Positions 35,901 to 46,100 of a DNA stretch of 64,000 bases are shown here, piece by piece. The position numbers were made by a program, and so were the translations under genes. The first letter of the stretch is position 1, and every line of letters begins with the position of its first letter. This DNA is from Scolanthus callimorphus (Eukaryota; Cnidaria; Anthozoa; Actiniaria; Edwardsiidae). The DNA lies in the NCBI GenBank assembly GCA_033964015.1, contig CM066919.1, forward strand, positions 22,661,421 to 22,725,420. The letters run 5' to 3'. The notes under the pieces are model-generated. The model saw only the letters and a list, made by a program, of their open reading frames with translations. It was not told the DNA's origin and searched no databases.

Positions 35901-36773
35901 TGATCCTCAGCCTCATTCATGATCCTCAGCCTCATTCATGATCCCCAGCCTCATCCATGATCCTCATCCTCATTCATGATCCTCAGCCTCATTCATGATC
36001 CTCAGCCTCATTCATGATCCTCAGCCTCATTCATGATCCTCAGCCTCATTCATGATCCCCAGCCTCATTCATGATCCCCAGCCTCATTCATGACCCTCAG
36101 CCTCATTCATGATCCTCAGCCTCATTCATGATCCCCGAGTCTCGCCACCATTATCATACTTACTTCAGCTTTTTTGCCACGTGCTTGATCATTTTCTCCA
36201 TCTGCAACACACGCTTTCGGCCGTCCTCTAGCTCAGGGACAACCCGTCCATAGTGTGAGTCAACAGACTCTTGTGATAAATCGGTTTTCTTGAATCTTTC
36301 ATTTTCTTCATCTTGCTCTCGTCTTGCCTTCTTGAAGGCTTCATCAAGAATTTCCTTTGTTATTCCTGGAATGTCGTCAACAGTTTTTGGGTTTTGATGG
36401 TTGTCTTCGGCGTCAATAGCTGAAAATTGAATTTGAAGAAACTGGAAATATGTAAAGATGGTCATTTAGACTTTTAGTTTCGTACCCGGTTCTCGTCGGA
36501 CGCATTGCGCGCGCATCCGAACGGCCGAATCTAATGGGGCACCAAAGTAAGTCTCTCAAGTGCCACTGCTGAAGTAAACATGGCTGATCGTATAAGGCTT
36601 CGTATAAACGGAATAATTTTCGTCACTATTCTTCTCCCTATCGTGGATATACCTTTCAAGTCGTCCAGATTCAAGTTGACGTCATCACTCTTGATTTTGT
36701 CATCTTTTCTAACACGACCTTTGACCTCTAGGATCAGCAATGAAACAACCAAGGCCAGCAAAAGACCTTTCAT
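23318..36773 (-). CDS. Peroxidase P1: animal haem peroxidase (peroxinectin-like), 7 coding exons
   Basis: Spliced from 36653-36773, 36164-36419, 30677-31244, 29695-29883, 27956-28137, 26634-26878 and 23318-23935; all introns are GT/AG and phases are 1,2,0,1,0,2. The product is about 726 residues: signal peptide (MKGLLLALVVSLLILEVKG), acidic pro-region to about 126, then one peroxidase domain. Visible landmarks are DGSCNN, FGQFTSHDTDHA (distal His about 244), REQVN, YLDCSQVYG, SGDDRT (catalytic Arg), [18 protein letters not shown] (proximal His), LNIQRGREHGIPGYN and LARLICDNGD. The two acidic residues that esterify haem in myeloperoxidase are Ser and Val here. One base appears missing in exon 4 (near 29867) and one in exon 7 (near 23565). 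Family members oxidise halides or phenols with H2O2 and are secreted; the substrate is unknown. It is a tandem paralogue of P2. Confidence 0.85.
23990..24438. mobile_element. TIR element in P1 intron 6
   Basis: AGTCCGGGTCCTAAGA at the left and TCTTAGGACCCGGAGTAGG at the right are inverted. Weaker inverted pairs (GCTCTTT, AGCGCC) lie inside. It starts about 55 bp after exon 7 begins, on the intron side. Confidence 0.5.
25150..25465. mobile_element. CAAGAGTGG MITE, copy 1 (P1 intron 6)
   Basis: 316 bp with 22-bp inverted ends CAAGAGTGGATTAACAAGAG, flanked by CCTTAT on both sides. A second copy in opposite orientation lies at 60926-61280 with its own duplication. No ORF. Confidence 0.7.
25561..25818. 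mobile_element. MITE with TAGAGCGGATTTCACATGACTGT ends
   Basis: Both ends show TAGAGCGGATTTCACATGAC in inverted orientation; the outermost TA may be the target duplication. The interior is rich in AATTGCAATT-like and GATTGGCT motifs. A shorter copy lies at 22420-22550. Confidence 0.6.
25880..26520 (+). pseudogene. LINE C-terminal remnant (P1 intron 6)
   Basis: Plus-strand frames give KLRTFPQFKTEYKFERYL, then, after frame changes, GRYNKPYLKPDQRLFPCCN and DERHFLIDCKFTKKK, followed by KYIHDCYELRN. This FKTEF...CPCC...HFLLxC pattern is the Cys/His-containing C-terminal domain of many non-LTR retrotransposon polyproteins. Several stops and frameshifts make it a dead fragment. The reverse transcriptase itself is missing here. 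Confidence 0.55.
26634..26878 (-). CDS. P1 exon 6: proximal histidine
   Basis: Acceptor TTCCAG, then LEKYGLNIKCDGDYYYGYDE and AAATFRFGHSMITEK, whose His is the fifth ligand of haem iron. It ends FTYDTAGEIDY at donor TA/GTGAGT (phase 2), as in P2. Confidence 0.9.
26945..27335. repeat. Dispersed repeat shared with 29280-29545
   Basis: TTCCCCTTACTTTATTTGGAAAGGTCTGTAACT and the GGTCGCCATTTTGTTC...GGCCTGAGACG block recur in inverted orientation at 29280-29545, and the first part also near 52815-52880. Two flanks of one ancient element, here interrupted by the 27058-27230 MITE. Confidence 0.45.
27058..27230. mobile_element. Palindromic hAT-like MITE with 8-bp duplication (P1 intron 5)
   Basis: 173 bp, almost a perfect palindrome with arms TAGCCTGCTCGCAGGCG and AAACGCGAGTTTG. 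It is flanked by an exact 8-bp duplication CAGGGGAA (27050-27057 and 27231-27238). Confidence 0.75.
27890..27917. repeat. Poly(C) run close to P1 exon 5
   Basis: About 28 consecutive C, 39 bp from the exon 5 donor; G-rich on the transcript. Confidence 0.8.
27956..28137 (-). CDS. P1 exon 5: LREHNRIA helix
   Basis: Acceptor TCCTAAG at 28138, then [38 protein letters not shown] and EYLPELLDKKT, a very conserved part of animal peroxidases. Donor AAACG/GTGAGA (phase 0). At 182 nt it is exactly the length of P2 exon 5. Confidence 0.9.
28172..28309. mobile_element. Short CAGNGGCGTAGCCAGG TIR element (P1 intron 4)
   Basis: CAGCGGCGTAGCCAGGA and the complement CTTGGCTACGCCCCTG form the ends, flanked by CACTC (28167-28171, 28310-28314). 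The ends resemble those of 62447-62730. Confidence 0.55.
28541..29058. repeat. GTACA/GTAGA pentamer array (P1 intron 4)
   Basis: About 520 bp of a 5-bp repeat, mostly CAGTA with CAGTAGAGTA variants and occasional CAGTGCAGTG. The phase flips to CTGTA between about 28985 and 29003 and near 28688, creating self-complementary stretches. Long apparent open frames here are artefacts of the repeat. Confidence 0.9.
29695..29883 (-). CDS. P1 exon 4 (apparent 1-nt deletion)
   Basis: Acceptor TTGCAG, then VYGDDPK, after which the frame changes: the next frame gives ALRDKKYSWLLESRKHEK and ends in KSGDDRTNVNPG. Length 189 is one short of what the flanking phases need (3n+1), so one base seems lost in the run near 29867. 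Arg of SGDDRT is the conserved catalytic Arg; the Glu three residues later in P2 is Val here (29702-29704). Donor CCCAG/GTATGA. Confidence 0.7.
30157..30240 (-). other. tRNA-like B-box remnant (P1 intron 3)
   Basis: The minus strand contains CAGTTCGAACCCCGGACC, close to the polymerase III B box, but no matching A box or cloverleaf was found. May be a SINE head fragment. Confidence 0.25.
30677..31244 (-). CDS. P1 exon 3: N-terminal half of the peroxidase domain
   Basis: Acceptor ATCCTAG at 31245-31246. Encodes RYRTIDGSCNNLKQPFLGAA, then FSRLIPPDYGDG, LLNARRVSN, and the distal-haem stretch SFGQFTSHDTDHACQPD. Pairs of Cys follow (CDRTCKHVGECIGI). It ends YLDCSQ at donor CACAG/GTACAA. The usual Asp before the distal His reads Ser (codon 30893-30895). 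Confidence 0.85.
31245..31703. other. P1 intron 2, unique part
   Basis: Sequence between exon 3 and the minisatellite; AT-rich, no repeat or exon recognised. Confidence 0.5.
31704..36136. repeat. 4.4-kb minisatellite, 19-bp unit, filling P1 intron 2
   Basis: About 230 units of CCTCAGCCTCATTCATGAT and single-base variants (CCCCAGCC, ACCCAGCC, CTCGCTCAGCC). The left edge is a run of the hexamer CCTCAG (31704-31760), which also reappears at about 32667, 32846 and 32970. Higher-order copies are visible: a variant block at 34477 recurs at 34765, and the CTCGCTCAGCC cluster near 33253 recurs near 34293. On the P1 transcript it reads purine-rich GATCATGAATGAGGCTGAG. Confidence 0.95.
36164..36419 (-). 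CDS. P1 exon 2: pro-region
   Basis: Acceptor TTTTCAG, then IDAEDNHQNPKTVDDIPGI, and a charged helical segment with FKKTDL, VVPELEDGRKRV and MEKMIKHVAKKLK. The donor is CTGAA/GTAAGT (phase 2). Its aligned partner in P2 exon 2 has [17 protein letters not shown]. The minisatellite of intron 2 begins 27 bp beyond this donor. Confidence 0.8.
36653..36773 (-). CDS. P1 exon 1: signal peptide and start of pro-region
   Basis: ATG at 36773 opens MKGLLLALVVSLLILEVKG, a clear secretory signal, then a Lys/Asp-rich stretch ending DDLK. The donor is AAAG/GTATAT (phase 1). The open frame continues past it, but the phase matches P2 exon 1 only at this donor. A TGACGTCA octamer lies inside the exon (36677-36684), encoding DDV. 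Confidence 0.75.
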
Positions 36774-37405
36774 GATTCAAGGGCTCGTCGGCTATAAAAA
36801 GAAATGTCATTAAAGGACGGAAGAGAAAGATGGACATGTTCAGGAGACCGAAGGTAGGAGTCTCCGACTGGCTTATAAAATTAAGGCACCCTTTCCCTGA
36901 CCTATCTATTTTTTTGAATAGAGTTGCTAGGTTAATCCTTTGTTTGCTGGTTACGCTAGACAACATACATAGATTAAGATTGAATTAGAACAATGGGAGG
37001 TATTCACATGTAAATTAATTATATGGAGCTCGTAAATGGCCACCCCATTTTCTCGATTCATTTTTCATTGCCGAGTTTTGCGCGCCGTGTTTTGCACCGT
37101 GTTTTGTGCTGCGTTTTGTTACGAGATTGAGGCATCACCATTCTAGTACCCAGAGCTCCCGGGTCATCACCTCGCGGGAGGCTCTGGTGACAATCGTTTG
37201 AGGGTCTTAGTGCTGGTTGGCTTTTTGTGAACGTTAGGACATGCGCAGAGAGAGCTTTCCCTCAGCGGCTCTGCATCAAATCTCGCGCATGCATCAGTGG
37301 CTCTCACGAGAGTGGTCTCCCGCGTGGGGACGAGCCGGGGAGCTCTGGGTACGAGAATGAGGCAGCATCGCGTGATTATCCTATCCCGAGTTTGCGCGCT
37401 CAGTG
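36774..37405. other. P1 upstream region
   Basis: Holds the possible TATA box. A segment 37240-37360 (GCATCAAATCTCGCGCATGC, GGGGAGCTCTGGGT) recurs near 57345-57430. No other gene. Confidence 0.4.
36873..36880 (-). promoter_or_regulatory. Possible TATA box of P1
   Basis: The minus strand reads TTTTATAA about 100 bp upstream of the P1 ATG. Position and sequence are plausible, with no further support. Confidence 0.3.
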
Positions 37406-37474
37406 CATCACGGATTCATCACGGATTCATCACGGATTCATCACGGATTCATCACGGATTCATCACGGATTCAT
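37406..37474. repeat. Six copies of an 11-bp repeat
   Basis: CATCACGGATT repeated six times in perfect tandem. Confidence 0.9.
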
Positions 37475-38099
37475 CTACAATAGACCACTTTCAATATATT
37501 AAAATTTGAACTTGAATGGCGAGGGTCTAGTCCAGGGCGATAAAACAAAAAAAAATTATTCATTTTTCGATGCCAATGCGGTTTCTTTTGATTTATTCCT
37601 CTGAGCCTCGGACTCAAGTAAGAATATTAATATATCGAAATTGGTCTATTAATCTATTTCATTTTGAAAAAAAATTGTTATCGGGATATGGCTGTGGTGA
37701 AATGAAACTATTCAAAAAGAGGAACAGATCTGGAATTTTGAGCGGACAAATTAGGTATAAGATATTTTCATACGAAGAATAGTAATGTATGTGTGCAGAT
37801 GCTCGATAAACAAATTCGACAAACACGGCGAATAAAGAAATTGTTTTGTGCATTTGCAGACAATAGTTTTGAATGCCGCGACGTGATTCGCGACAGGGGT
37901 TTACTCGCTCTAGTAGCCTTCAATAAAATTGCGCTATTGCTCATAGATACCCATAATTAAATAGCGGCTCTTAGTGTGCTATTATAAAATGCTAAATATG
38001 CACAGTTAAGGCGAAGAGGCTGAATCTAGTTTAACGCTTCAGTTCGGGGGCACACAACGAGCACCCCCTCCTTAATGTGTATAAATGGCTTATTTTGGT

Positions 38100-38480
38100 G
38101 TTCGGAAGTGTTTCTGTTCAATAAAAATGAGTTTTAAAAGTTGCTGGGAAAACTATCTGTTCCTTTTTCCCAGGAGGTACCTTCAGTGTTATTTTCCCAG
38201 CAGAACATCAGCTCAAATCATTCCCAGCCAGCAAGGGGGTAGATTTTTTGCCAGCCAGGAGATTAAAATCGGGATTGTAGATCGTCATTTGACGAAAATA
38301 AAAGGAAGAAAGATAACGTTTCCCGGCAACGAGGAAATAGCAGAATATTATCGACAATAGGAATATTTTCTTCAAAGAAAAATTCCCCAGCAGATCACTG
38401 TCAGAAAATTGTTTCCCCAGGAGATCTGTTTGTCAAAATTTTCACAGCCAGCAAGAGAAGAGACTGCGGAACAGATAATT
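38100..38480. repeat. CCCAGCAG-rich, weakly inverted block
   Basis: TTCCCAGSAG and CAGCCAGCAAG motifs recur, and AAACTATCTGTTCC at 38143 is matched in reverse by GGAACAGATAATTTG near 38467, suggesting an eroded TIR element. Confidence 0.35.
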
Positions 38481-38496
38481 TGCGGAACACATTCGT

Positions 38497-39722
38497 TTGG
38501 TAAATATTCTCTTAGGTCAATCTGTGGTATGTTATGTTTTCCTTAGTTCTTATCACATGTTCACTTGACTTATTTTGGGAAACTGATCATTTGTAGTAGC
38601 TGAGTGAAGCATGTCGTGTATCATGTCAAAATCAAAGACCTCGTCCACATGTATCCGGATATTTTTAATCCGCATCTTTTTCTTTCCGAAGGGAAGGGTA
38701 CATACAAAAAGGACAGCCATGATTTGCAGAATCAGGTTGTAGAATCAGGTACGAGATTTTAAGTTGATTCGAGATTCCAGCGGATTTGGAAACTGTATGA
38801 CCGGCATGTTTCCCGGGAAACGGGATTCATTCACACTTTTGCTGAGACTGCAGGATATTGTTCGATATTGCCGCTATTTGGAAGAATCAATGCAGCAAAT
38901 GCATTTCCACATTTGAGGATGCAAGCAGAATTTGTTGTGAAAATGACCTCGATATGGTCCAAAATCAATCTTTTTATCTAATCGTCTGCTCGAGAACAAA
39001 ATGTAAAACCATTGGAGATGAATGTCATTGCGCATCTCATAATCTTTAACAAAACGGGAATCTTTTCTTATGGCAATATTACCGAGGATGGGTGAGAGAG
39101 AGAACATCTGTCGTGTTAATGGGCCAACACTTTGGCTGAGAAATACTTTTCTTCCATTTTTAGAACTTTTCCTTATCATGGCTTATGTAATAAGTCTTGT
39201 TGTCAGAAATCTGAAAACGCTGCACTTGTGGGCGCTGTCCCGAGCTATTAGAAATATCATAAGAATAAATCACATTGATATACGTGGATATTACGATATT
39301 AGACAGTTAGAGGGCAGGACGGGAAAGAACGGGGAAACTCACCTATGCTCACAAGGATATCTTTTCTTGGGAAACGTTTCGAAGATTTGCCTGGCGCATC
39401 GGAGGATGTAGGTCAGAGACTGGAAGATTCGATTAACTTTCAATAATTATAAAACGCATCTGATGCTTCGGTGATTCAATAACAACCGAAATCACTATGG
39501 GAATCACGCCTCTCTTTCATACCGCTCGCTGTTAAAAAAATTCTAAAACTTTATAGATCCATCGAGAGAGAAACACAGTGATACCGCTGTAATACCTTTA
39601 CTACCATGGTTTTCGAAGAGACAAAGTGCCGGTTATATCAAACAACACTAAACCTCATTTTTTTCGGCATCTGCCGGATGGCTGTGAATGTTGCAAGCAA
39701 ATGCAGTCACTCCTGATATTTA
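38497..39722. repeat. Diverged duplicated segment, copy 1
   Basis: Blocks in this region recur in the same order at 58766-58860, 59655-60300 and 62335-62420: TCTCTTAGGTCAATCTGTGG, GTTGATTCGAGATTCCAG, GTTGTGAAAATGACCTCG, GGGAAACGTTTCGAAG, GAATGTTGCAAGCAAATGC. No gene was recognised in it. The second copy is expanded by later insertions. Confidence 0.6.
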
Positions 39723-40125
39723 TTGATTATCGTGACCCCAAACAATTTTAATTTTAATTATTTAAAAATATTACTGCAAATTTCATCATTCTGCGAACTC
39801 CAACTTTACAATTCCGAACGCCAAACTCAGTGCACTTTGCCTTTCATCCATCATACATTTTTAGACAGGCAGATGGATTTTGTTCTCAATGTTGTTTGCA
39901 TTTTATGGCGGGAAACTTGGGTTTGTAGCCTAGGTAGTCTTTATTAGTAAAAAAAAGTCACAAAACCTGCGTAGAATCACCCAAGAGCTGTTCACTCGTT
40001 TGATTAACGGAAGCCAAACCGCGGTTTGTTACTTAGTGTAGAGTTTGCAGAATTCTGAAAATTGCAGTAATATCGGTAACTGTACCTTTCTTTCCACTAG
40101 ATGGACAGGCCATCGAAAACTCAAG

Positions 40126-40542
40126 TCACTGCACTTCCTGCAAGTTGTCGTTCAAAATTTCACTTTGGCTTTGAAAAAAGTCTCCTATCTGCGCGCACGT
40201 GATCACATTCCATTGACCACAGTCGCATTCAACTTCAACCGATAAATTTGACTTAGAAATGACGTGAGAATTTCCCTGTTTGAAATGTATGCTTGATTCA
40301 AAAGACCATCTCAAGTTACTACTTCTAGCACATTTGGATAATTTGTTTTCTCGGGGCAGAATATTTCTTCGAATAAACATTTCAAAGCCCGGGGCATGCC
40401 TGACCTGTTTTGAATGCGATAGATGCACCCTGCCAGGCGACAAGTAATATATAGATAGATCTAAAATATATTTGCAGGGATAAACATCAACGATCAATTT
40501 GAATAGCTTTTTATTTAGCATAGCTGGAACGTATTCAAGCAA
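40126..40542 (-). other. Unassigned open frame of 138 codons
   Basis: An uninterrupted minus-strand frame with a moderately Cys-containing product (for example VEVECDCGQWNVITCAQIGD). No family was recognised, and no convincing splice sites or partner exons were found. It could be an exon, a decayed element or chance. Confidence 0.2.
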
Positions 40543-40739
40543 ATAAGGGAGCCCGCTTGATCCGCCCCAGGTGCCAACTGACCCGGTAACTGTGACTTCC
40601 TTTCCAAAATTGAGTTTGATTGGTGTATTGAATAGTATTTACCCCTCCAGAGATATTTTAGATCTATCTATCTATCAATTTTTATTCAATGCAAGTATAA
40701 GTGAGCAGCGGAGGAAACCATTCAGCTGCAACTTGTATT

Positions 40740-41410
40740 TTCTCCCGTTTGATTGAGGAGGAACTGCCTCCTTTTATGTAATGGCGTCCACTGGAGGTTT
40801 TATAACATGTCACTGACACTAGAGGTGTTGTGATGTCCATTTAGGATATATAGCGTGCTGCTTTTCGCTGAACCATTTCTATCTGGTTGGGATTTTTCTG
40901 TGTATATGGATCCTACACACAACATGCATATTCCAGGGTAGGACGGACTAGAGTATTGTATGCCACAGTTTTAAAGTGTGAAATTTTATTTCACCCTAGG
41001 TGACATTGCTACTGTCAAAAAGGTCTTTAGATAGTGTGATGCCAAGATTGCTAATAGCATCTACTGAGGCTAATATCACTCCATGGAGTGCATCTTTAAA
41101 AAGAAGCAGCGACCGCTTACGCACCATATACGCAAAACTTTGCATTTCTCAGGGAGAAAGTCCATTTTCCAGGTCTTTTCCCAAGCAGCAAGTTTGTCCA
41201 CGTCCCTTTGCAGGACTTGGCAGTCAGAGTCAGAGTGGACAGTATGGTACGCGATGGTGTCGTAAGAAAAAAAAGCCGTATTTCTAACACCAATGAACCA
41301 GGCAAGACACTGATGTAGAAAAGAAAGAGAGGCCCCAGCACTGAGCCTTGAGGAACACCAGAAAGGAAATCCACCTTCAGAACATTCCCCGTCTAACACA
41401 ACCCTTTGTG
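40740..41410 (-). pseudogene. LINE reverse-transcriptase remnant
   Basis: Minus-strand frames give SGVPQGSVLGPL, then, with frame changes, YDTIAYHTVHSDSDCQVLQ, LAAWEKTWKMDFLPEKCKVLR, and further on HHNTSSVSDML with a Leu/Trp-rich tail. PQGSVLGP and the SDSDCQVLQ/LAAWEKTW stretch are hallmarks of CR1/Jockey-type LINEs. Multiple frameshifts, and the DD of the catalytic box reads YD. A dead 3' fragment. Confidence 0.75.
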
Positions 41411-41424
41411 ATATTTCAGAATTT

Positions 41425-41449
41425 GAGAGAGAGAGAGAGAGAGAGAGAG
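41425..41449. repeat. (GA)n microsatellite
   Basis: Twelve perfect GA dinucleotides beside the LINE remnant. Confidence 0.9.
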
Positions 41450-42241
41450 TCGTGTGCCACAGTGGGTTTATTGTATATACCATAATGTTTTTGGTTGGAC
41501 AAGCAGTTTGGGGGCAAATTGTAAAAGTTCCAATAGCTCATAGAGCAAAAGAGAAAATTCGAAATGCTTCTCGTAAGCAAGACATCCCACTAGAGTGGTC
41601 TTTAGAAAAAAGATGGAAAAGTGTTCGTTCTATTGAAAAGACAAAACCCATTCTTTTGACAACAAAAGAGGCGTGACGACAAATCTAAACATCGACATTA
41701 GCTTTTATTAGATTTGGAGTCAAGTAATTCCATCAAAAGCTAACTCAAATTTCAAGATCTTACATTACCATTATTTAGAAAACCCCGTCAAATGTGCAAT
41801 AAGAAATGTCGAATGTCGGCTCACTATACACTTGTCGTTGTAGCCCGCGGTGCGTCATGGAAGAAAATAAGAAGAACAAAATTCCTGCGTTAATCCAGTA
41901 CAAAATTACTTGCGAGCAATGTATTGTACAGTCATTTGACATAAACAGGGTGATATAATTATCGTGGCTTTTTATCTAAAAACCAGTATCCATGATTCTG
42001 ATTTGGTATTTCTATTTGCTACATGACACATCACAGGCTACAACAGACAGTCGTGATGGTGCAACCTTTTCTGAAATAGGTGTATAAATCCGACTTTTAG
42101 ATGGCTATTTCGAAAAACTAATAACACCTATGTTGTATTGTGAATGTGCGCATTCTGATTGGTTAAAAAGCGTGTTTGTAAGAGACCTGAGAAACACGAT
42201 TGTCACGCAACGCTGTCGCGCGTGTGTATGTTATTTTCTAA

Positions 42242-42432
42242 AAGCAATAAAAATACTTTCTGCGTGCTCTCTGGTTTCTTATAAAATATCTCGGGGAATG
42301 TTGGTCGAACTGATAAAACTTGAAAGACACTCGCCTTCGGCTCGTGTCTTTCAAGTTTTGATCAGTTCTCCCAACAACCCCCTCGTGTTTGTAAGAAAGC
42401 AGAGAGCACGCGGAAAGTACTTTTATTACTTA
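42242..42432. mobile_element. Hairpin MITE directly downstream of P2
   Basis: Inverted ends AAGCAATAAAAATACTTTC and TGCGTGCTCTCTG with the complement at 42390-42432; the centre is CTTGAAAGACACTCG with its complement around CTTCGG. It begins 67 bp after the P2 stop codon. Confidence 0.65.
42422..42427 (-). terminator. Candidate poly(A) signal of P2
   Basis: AATAAA on the minus strand, 72 bp after the TGA of P2, lying inside the end of the 42242-42432 MITE. No other AATAAA is closer. Confidence 0.4.
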
Positions 42433-42498
42433 AATAACAAAGGTGATAACAAGAATAAAGGACTGACTAACACGGGCTCTTAAATTTATACTTGAATG

Positions 42499-43102
42499 TC
42501 ATGTTTGCACTTTTGCATCCATTGACTCCTTCCATTTGCGAAGATCCACTTTCTTAATCAATGTGCAGTCAATTAATACATTTTTCCTTCCTTCATCTTC
42601 ATCCTCGTCTTCGGCCTCCGTCATCTTCTTCAATGGCTGCCTTGGTATCCACTTAATATTGTCGCCGTTGTCGCATAACAGGCGCGCCAGGCTCGATCTC
42701 TTTATCTGGGCTCGCTGTTTACTCGTAAATCCTGTGTGGGGATCTTTGCTCTCGTACCAAAACCTGTCGCACCACTTGAGACGCTCAAACTGCTTCCCTA
42801 CGATGCAGCTGAATGTCGGTCCAATCATAGCATCTTGTTTTGGTTCCTCAATCACTCCACCGACAAACAGATCCACATCGTCAGGGTGACCGTACACCTT
42901 CTTCAAGTTATCAATGTTCGCAGAGGAGATTTCGGGAAGGAAATCCTCGAAGGAGTTTGCTTTACGTAATCCGAATAACTTTCTGAAACTATTATATCCC
43001 GGCAGGCCGTGGTCTCGACCTCGCTGAATATTTAATGCGGTGAGGTCAGCCTTGTCATGTCGAAAACGTGTAAGGTTTTCACGGAGAGCTTGGGCAAAGT
43101 TA
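42499..43102 (-). CDS. P2 exon 7: C-terminal part and stop
   Basis: Acceptor [92 protein letters not shown], then an acidic EAEDEDEDE tract and a short tail to TGA at 42499. The frame is intact; P1 has a basic tail at the same place. Confidence 0.9.
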
Positions 43103-46100
43103 CTAGAAAAATAAAACCATTAATACTCTATTTAGTAAGTAACGTACTGGCAAAATATTTTATATTTAAGAAAGAATTAATGCACCGTCCACTAAGCTTG
43201 AATTTGCTGGAGAATTATTGTAACATTTCTTCCTTTACTTTAGTGTGGCAACCATATTAGTCAACGACCGTTTACGAAAAGAAATAGGCCTTTATCTCGC
43301 AATATTGATTAATAATATATAATAGTTATCAGAAAATGAAATCCAGTATTCAATTCTACACATCCGTTTTAGTAAAATTGCAAAGTTTGGTGAAGATTGC
43401 TTCAATACTGACTGAGATATGAATTTTCAAAACTTCGTATTCTGGCTTATTTTTTAACAAGAAATGTATGGGAAAATAAATCGAAACGAGGCTGGAAGGG
43501 CATCGATGCCCGTCCAGCCTCGACTTGACGTATTTGCCCATACATTTCTTTGTAAAAAGTAAGTCAGAATAGGAAGTTTTGAAAATTCATATCTCAGTCA
43601 GTTTTCAAGTAATTCTTTTGAAACTTTGCAGTTTTACTAATACGGATGTGTAGAATTTTCGGATAACTATTATATATTATTAATCAATATTGCGTGATAA
43701 AGATCTATTGCGGCGGCCGCTGATAGCGCTAGTAGGTCGACCCTCGATTTTTCTATATGAGACCTCTCCCTCGGGATAAGCACCACCTCCTTTCAAAGCA
43801 TTATCAATATGTCTCGGTTACGTTGCCCGGTACGGCTAAAATAAGTCGTCCACACAACTCTGTATACCATTTTTGTGCCGTGTCTTTGGCAAACCCATAC
43901 GTTACTCACCGGTCAACTTTTTGTGCCGTGTCTTTGACGAAACCCCTCACGATGCTGTCCACACCTTCCTTCTCGTACAGCACATCCGGGTTGAAGAACT
44001 CTTCTGTTGGCTCTTGTTGCGGGGTACTGCTGTACTTTGGACCAAGCGTCATTGCTATGTTATTGACCAGGCTATGGCCGAACCGATAAGCAGCCGTAGC
44101 AAACGCGTTGAGTATAGCAGGGTTACACGATGAATTGTAGGACCACGACTTATCCAGACGAAACTTTGTCCTCTGGGAAATCATAGATGTGGACACTTTT
44201 AGCTTCTTTTAGAAACTTTATCTAGAATTTACATCGGCTGAATTGCGATAAATTACTAATATAATTAAATATAAGAAATAAAATTATTATAAACAAAAAT
44301 ATTTTCAAAATTTGAATCAACGGAGCCTGCAGCCAACTATGCTCAACCAGCCGATCAACCAACCAAACAACCCTTCCTGCCAACCATCTAGACCATCAAA
44401 AAACCAACCAACTAACCATCCACCATGAACCAACCAACCATCCAGCCGATATACCAACAAACCAACTGATCAACCAACCAATCTTCGTACCAACTGCCCA
44501 ATCAAACAACGAACCCTTCCTGCGAACCATCTAGACCATCAACCAACCAACCAACCATCCAGCCGATATACCAACGAACCAACTGATCAACCAACCAAAC
44601 CTTCGCACCAACTGACCAATCAATCAAACAATCTTTCCTGCCAACCATCTACACAATCAACCAACCAACCATCCAATCAACTAACCAACCAAACTTTCCT
44701 GCCAACCATCTAGACCATCAACCAACCAACCGAACCAAACATTCAGTCAATATACCAACGAACCAACTGATCAATCAACCAACTCTTCGCACCAGCTGAC
44801 CAATCAACCAACCAACCCTTCCTGCCAACCATCTAGACCATCAACCAAATAACCAACCAACCAACCAACCAGCCGATATACCAAAGAATCCACTGATCAA
44901 TCAACCAGCCTTTCGTACCAACTGACCAATCAACCAACCAACCCTTCGTACCAACCATCTAGACCACAAACCAAATAACAAACCAACCAACCAACCAACC
45001 ATCCAGCCGATATACCAACGAACCAACTGATCAATCAACCAACCCTTCGTACCAACTGACCAATCAACCAAACAACCCTTCGTACCAACCATCTAGACCA
45101 CAAACCAAATAACAAACCAACCAACCAACCAACCATCCAGCCGATATACCAACGAACCAACTGATCAATCAACCAACCCTTCGTACCAACTGACCAATCA
45201 ACCAAACAACCTTGGAGCATGAATTTTCAAGATAGTTAACATTCATCGAGCGAAATGTTTTAGTATGGAATTTCGGCTGATACACGTGGCCAGTCACGTG
45301 ACATTTTCACTTTTCAAAGTTTAAAAATTTCTCCGTCGGTAAGTTTCCTCCTTTAGGGTGCTTTAAGGGGCTGATATATTAATTAGGTCACGTGACCTGA
45401 TTCCGACCCTTATATCTCGTTAACAGTAAATAATAGTTCAGCAGCCAAAACGGTACGATGTTTCTATTGCTGAGGTCTATCTATTTTCACCAAAGCTGTA
45501 TTGTTAGATGTTTTCTCCATCACCGGAAAAGCAATTTACTGTTTTGTCACGTGACATACCTTGTGACGTCACTCCGCACTAAGTTATAGCACCAAAATGT
45601 TAAGTTCGTCCAGTTTTATCACTGTGCCAAAAATTAGCCTGCCTTAAATAGATTAAAGCAATTTAAGGCACATTTTGCGTTTTTGGGGGCTAACCCCAAG
45701 CCCATTTCGAATCCCAGGCCTTAATGTGCTTGATTTTTTTGTGGTGTCGCCCAGGCCTGTTTTGCAAGACGCGGCCAAAATATTAGTACTTCATTCTATC
45801 GTTCTTCCAGGCATTTTTTTCATCTATTTAATTTGTAGATATACATTTTTAATCTGTACTTACGTCGGGCCGGCTCAGCAGGAGAGGTAGAAACTCGTTG
45901 TATGTGATATGTTGCATTATACCCCCGAGAATCTTCCGAGTCTCGTGATACACTCTGTCATCTGACCAGCCGGGGTTAAAGTTCTTCAACTTGGCCGCGA
46001 TTCGATTGTGCTCGCGCAGGAAGATAGTATGCAGAGATGTTAGCCCTGTAACCATTGACAACCAAATATAAATCACTCATGCTTTTAGCCAATTACTGCC

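Noticed and set aside
31704..36136. Possible CRISPR-like repeat array
   Set aside because: The units abut without spacers, the repeat is 19 bp with drifting variants, and it lies in an intron of a spliced animal gene.
44901..45220. Open frames on the minus strand rich in Trp, Gly, Leu and Val
   Set aside because: Translation of the ACCA-rich minisatellite.
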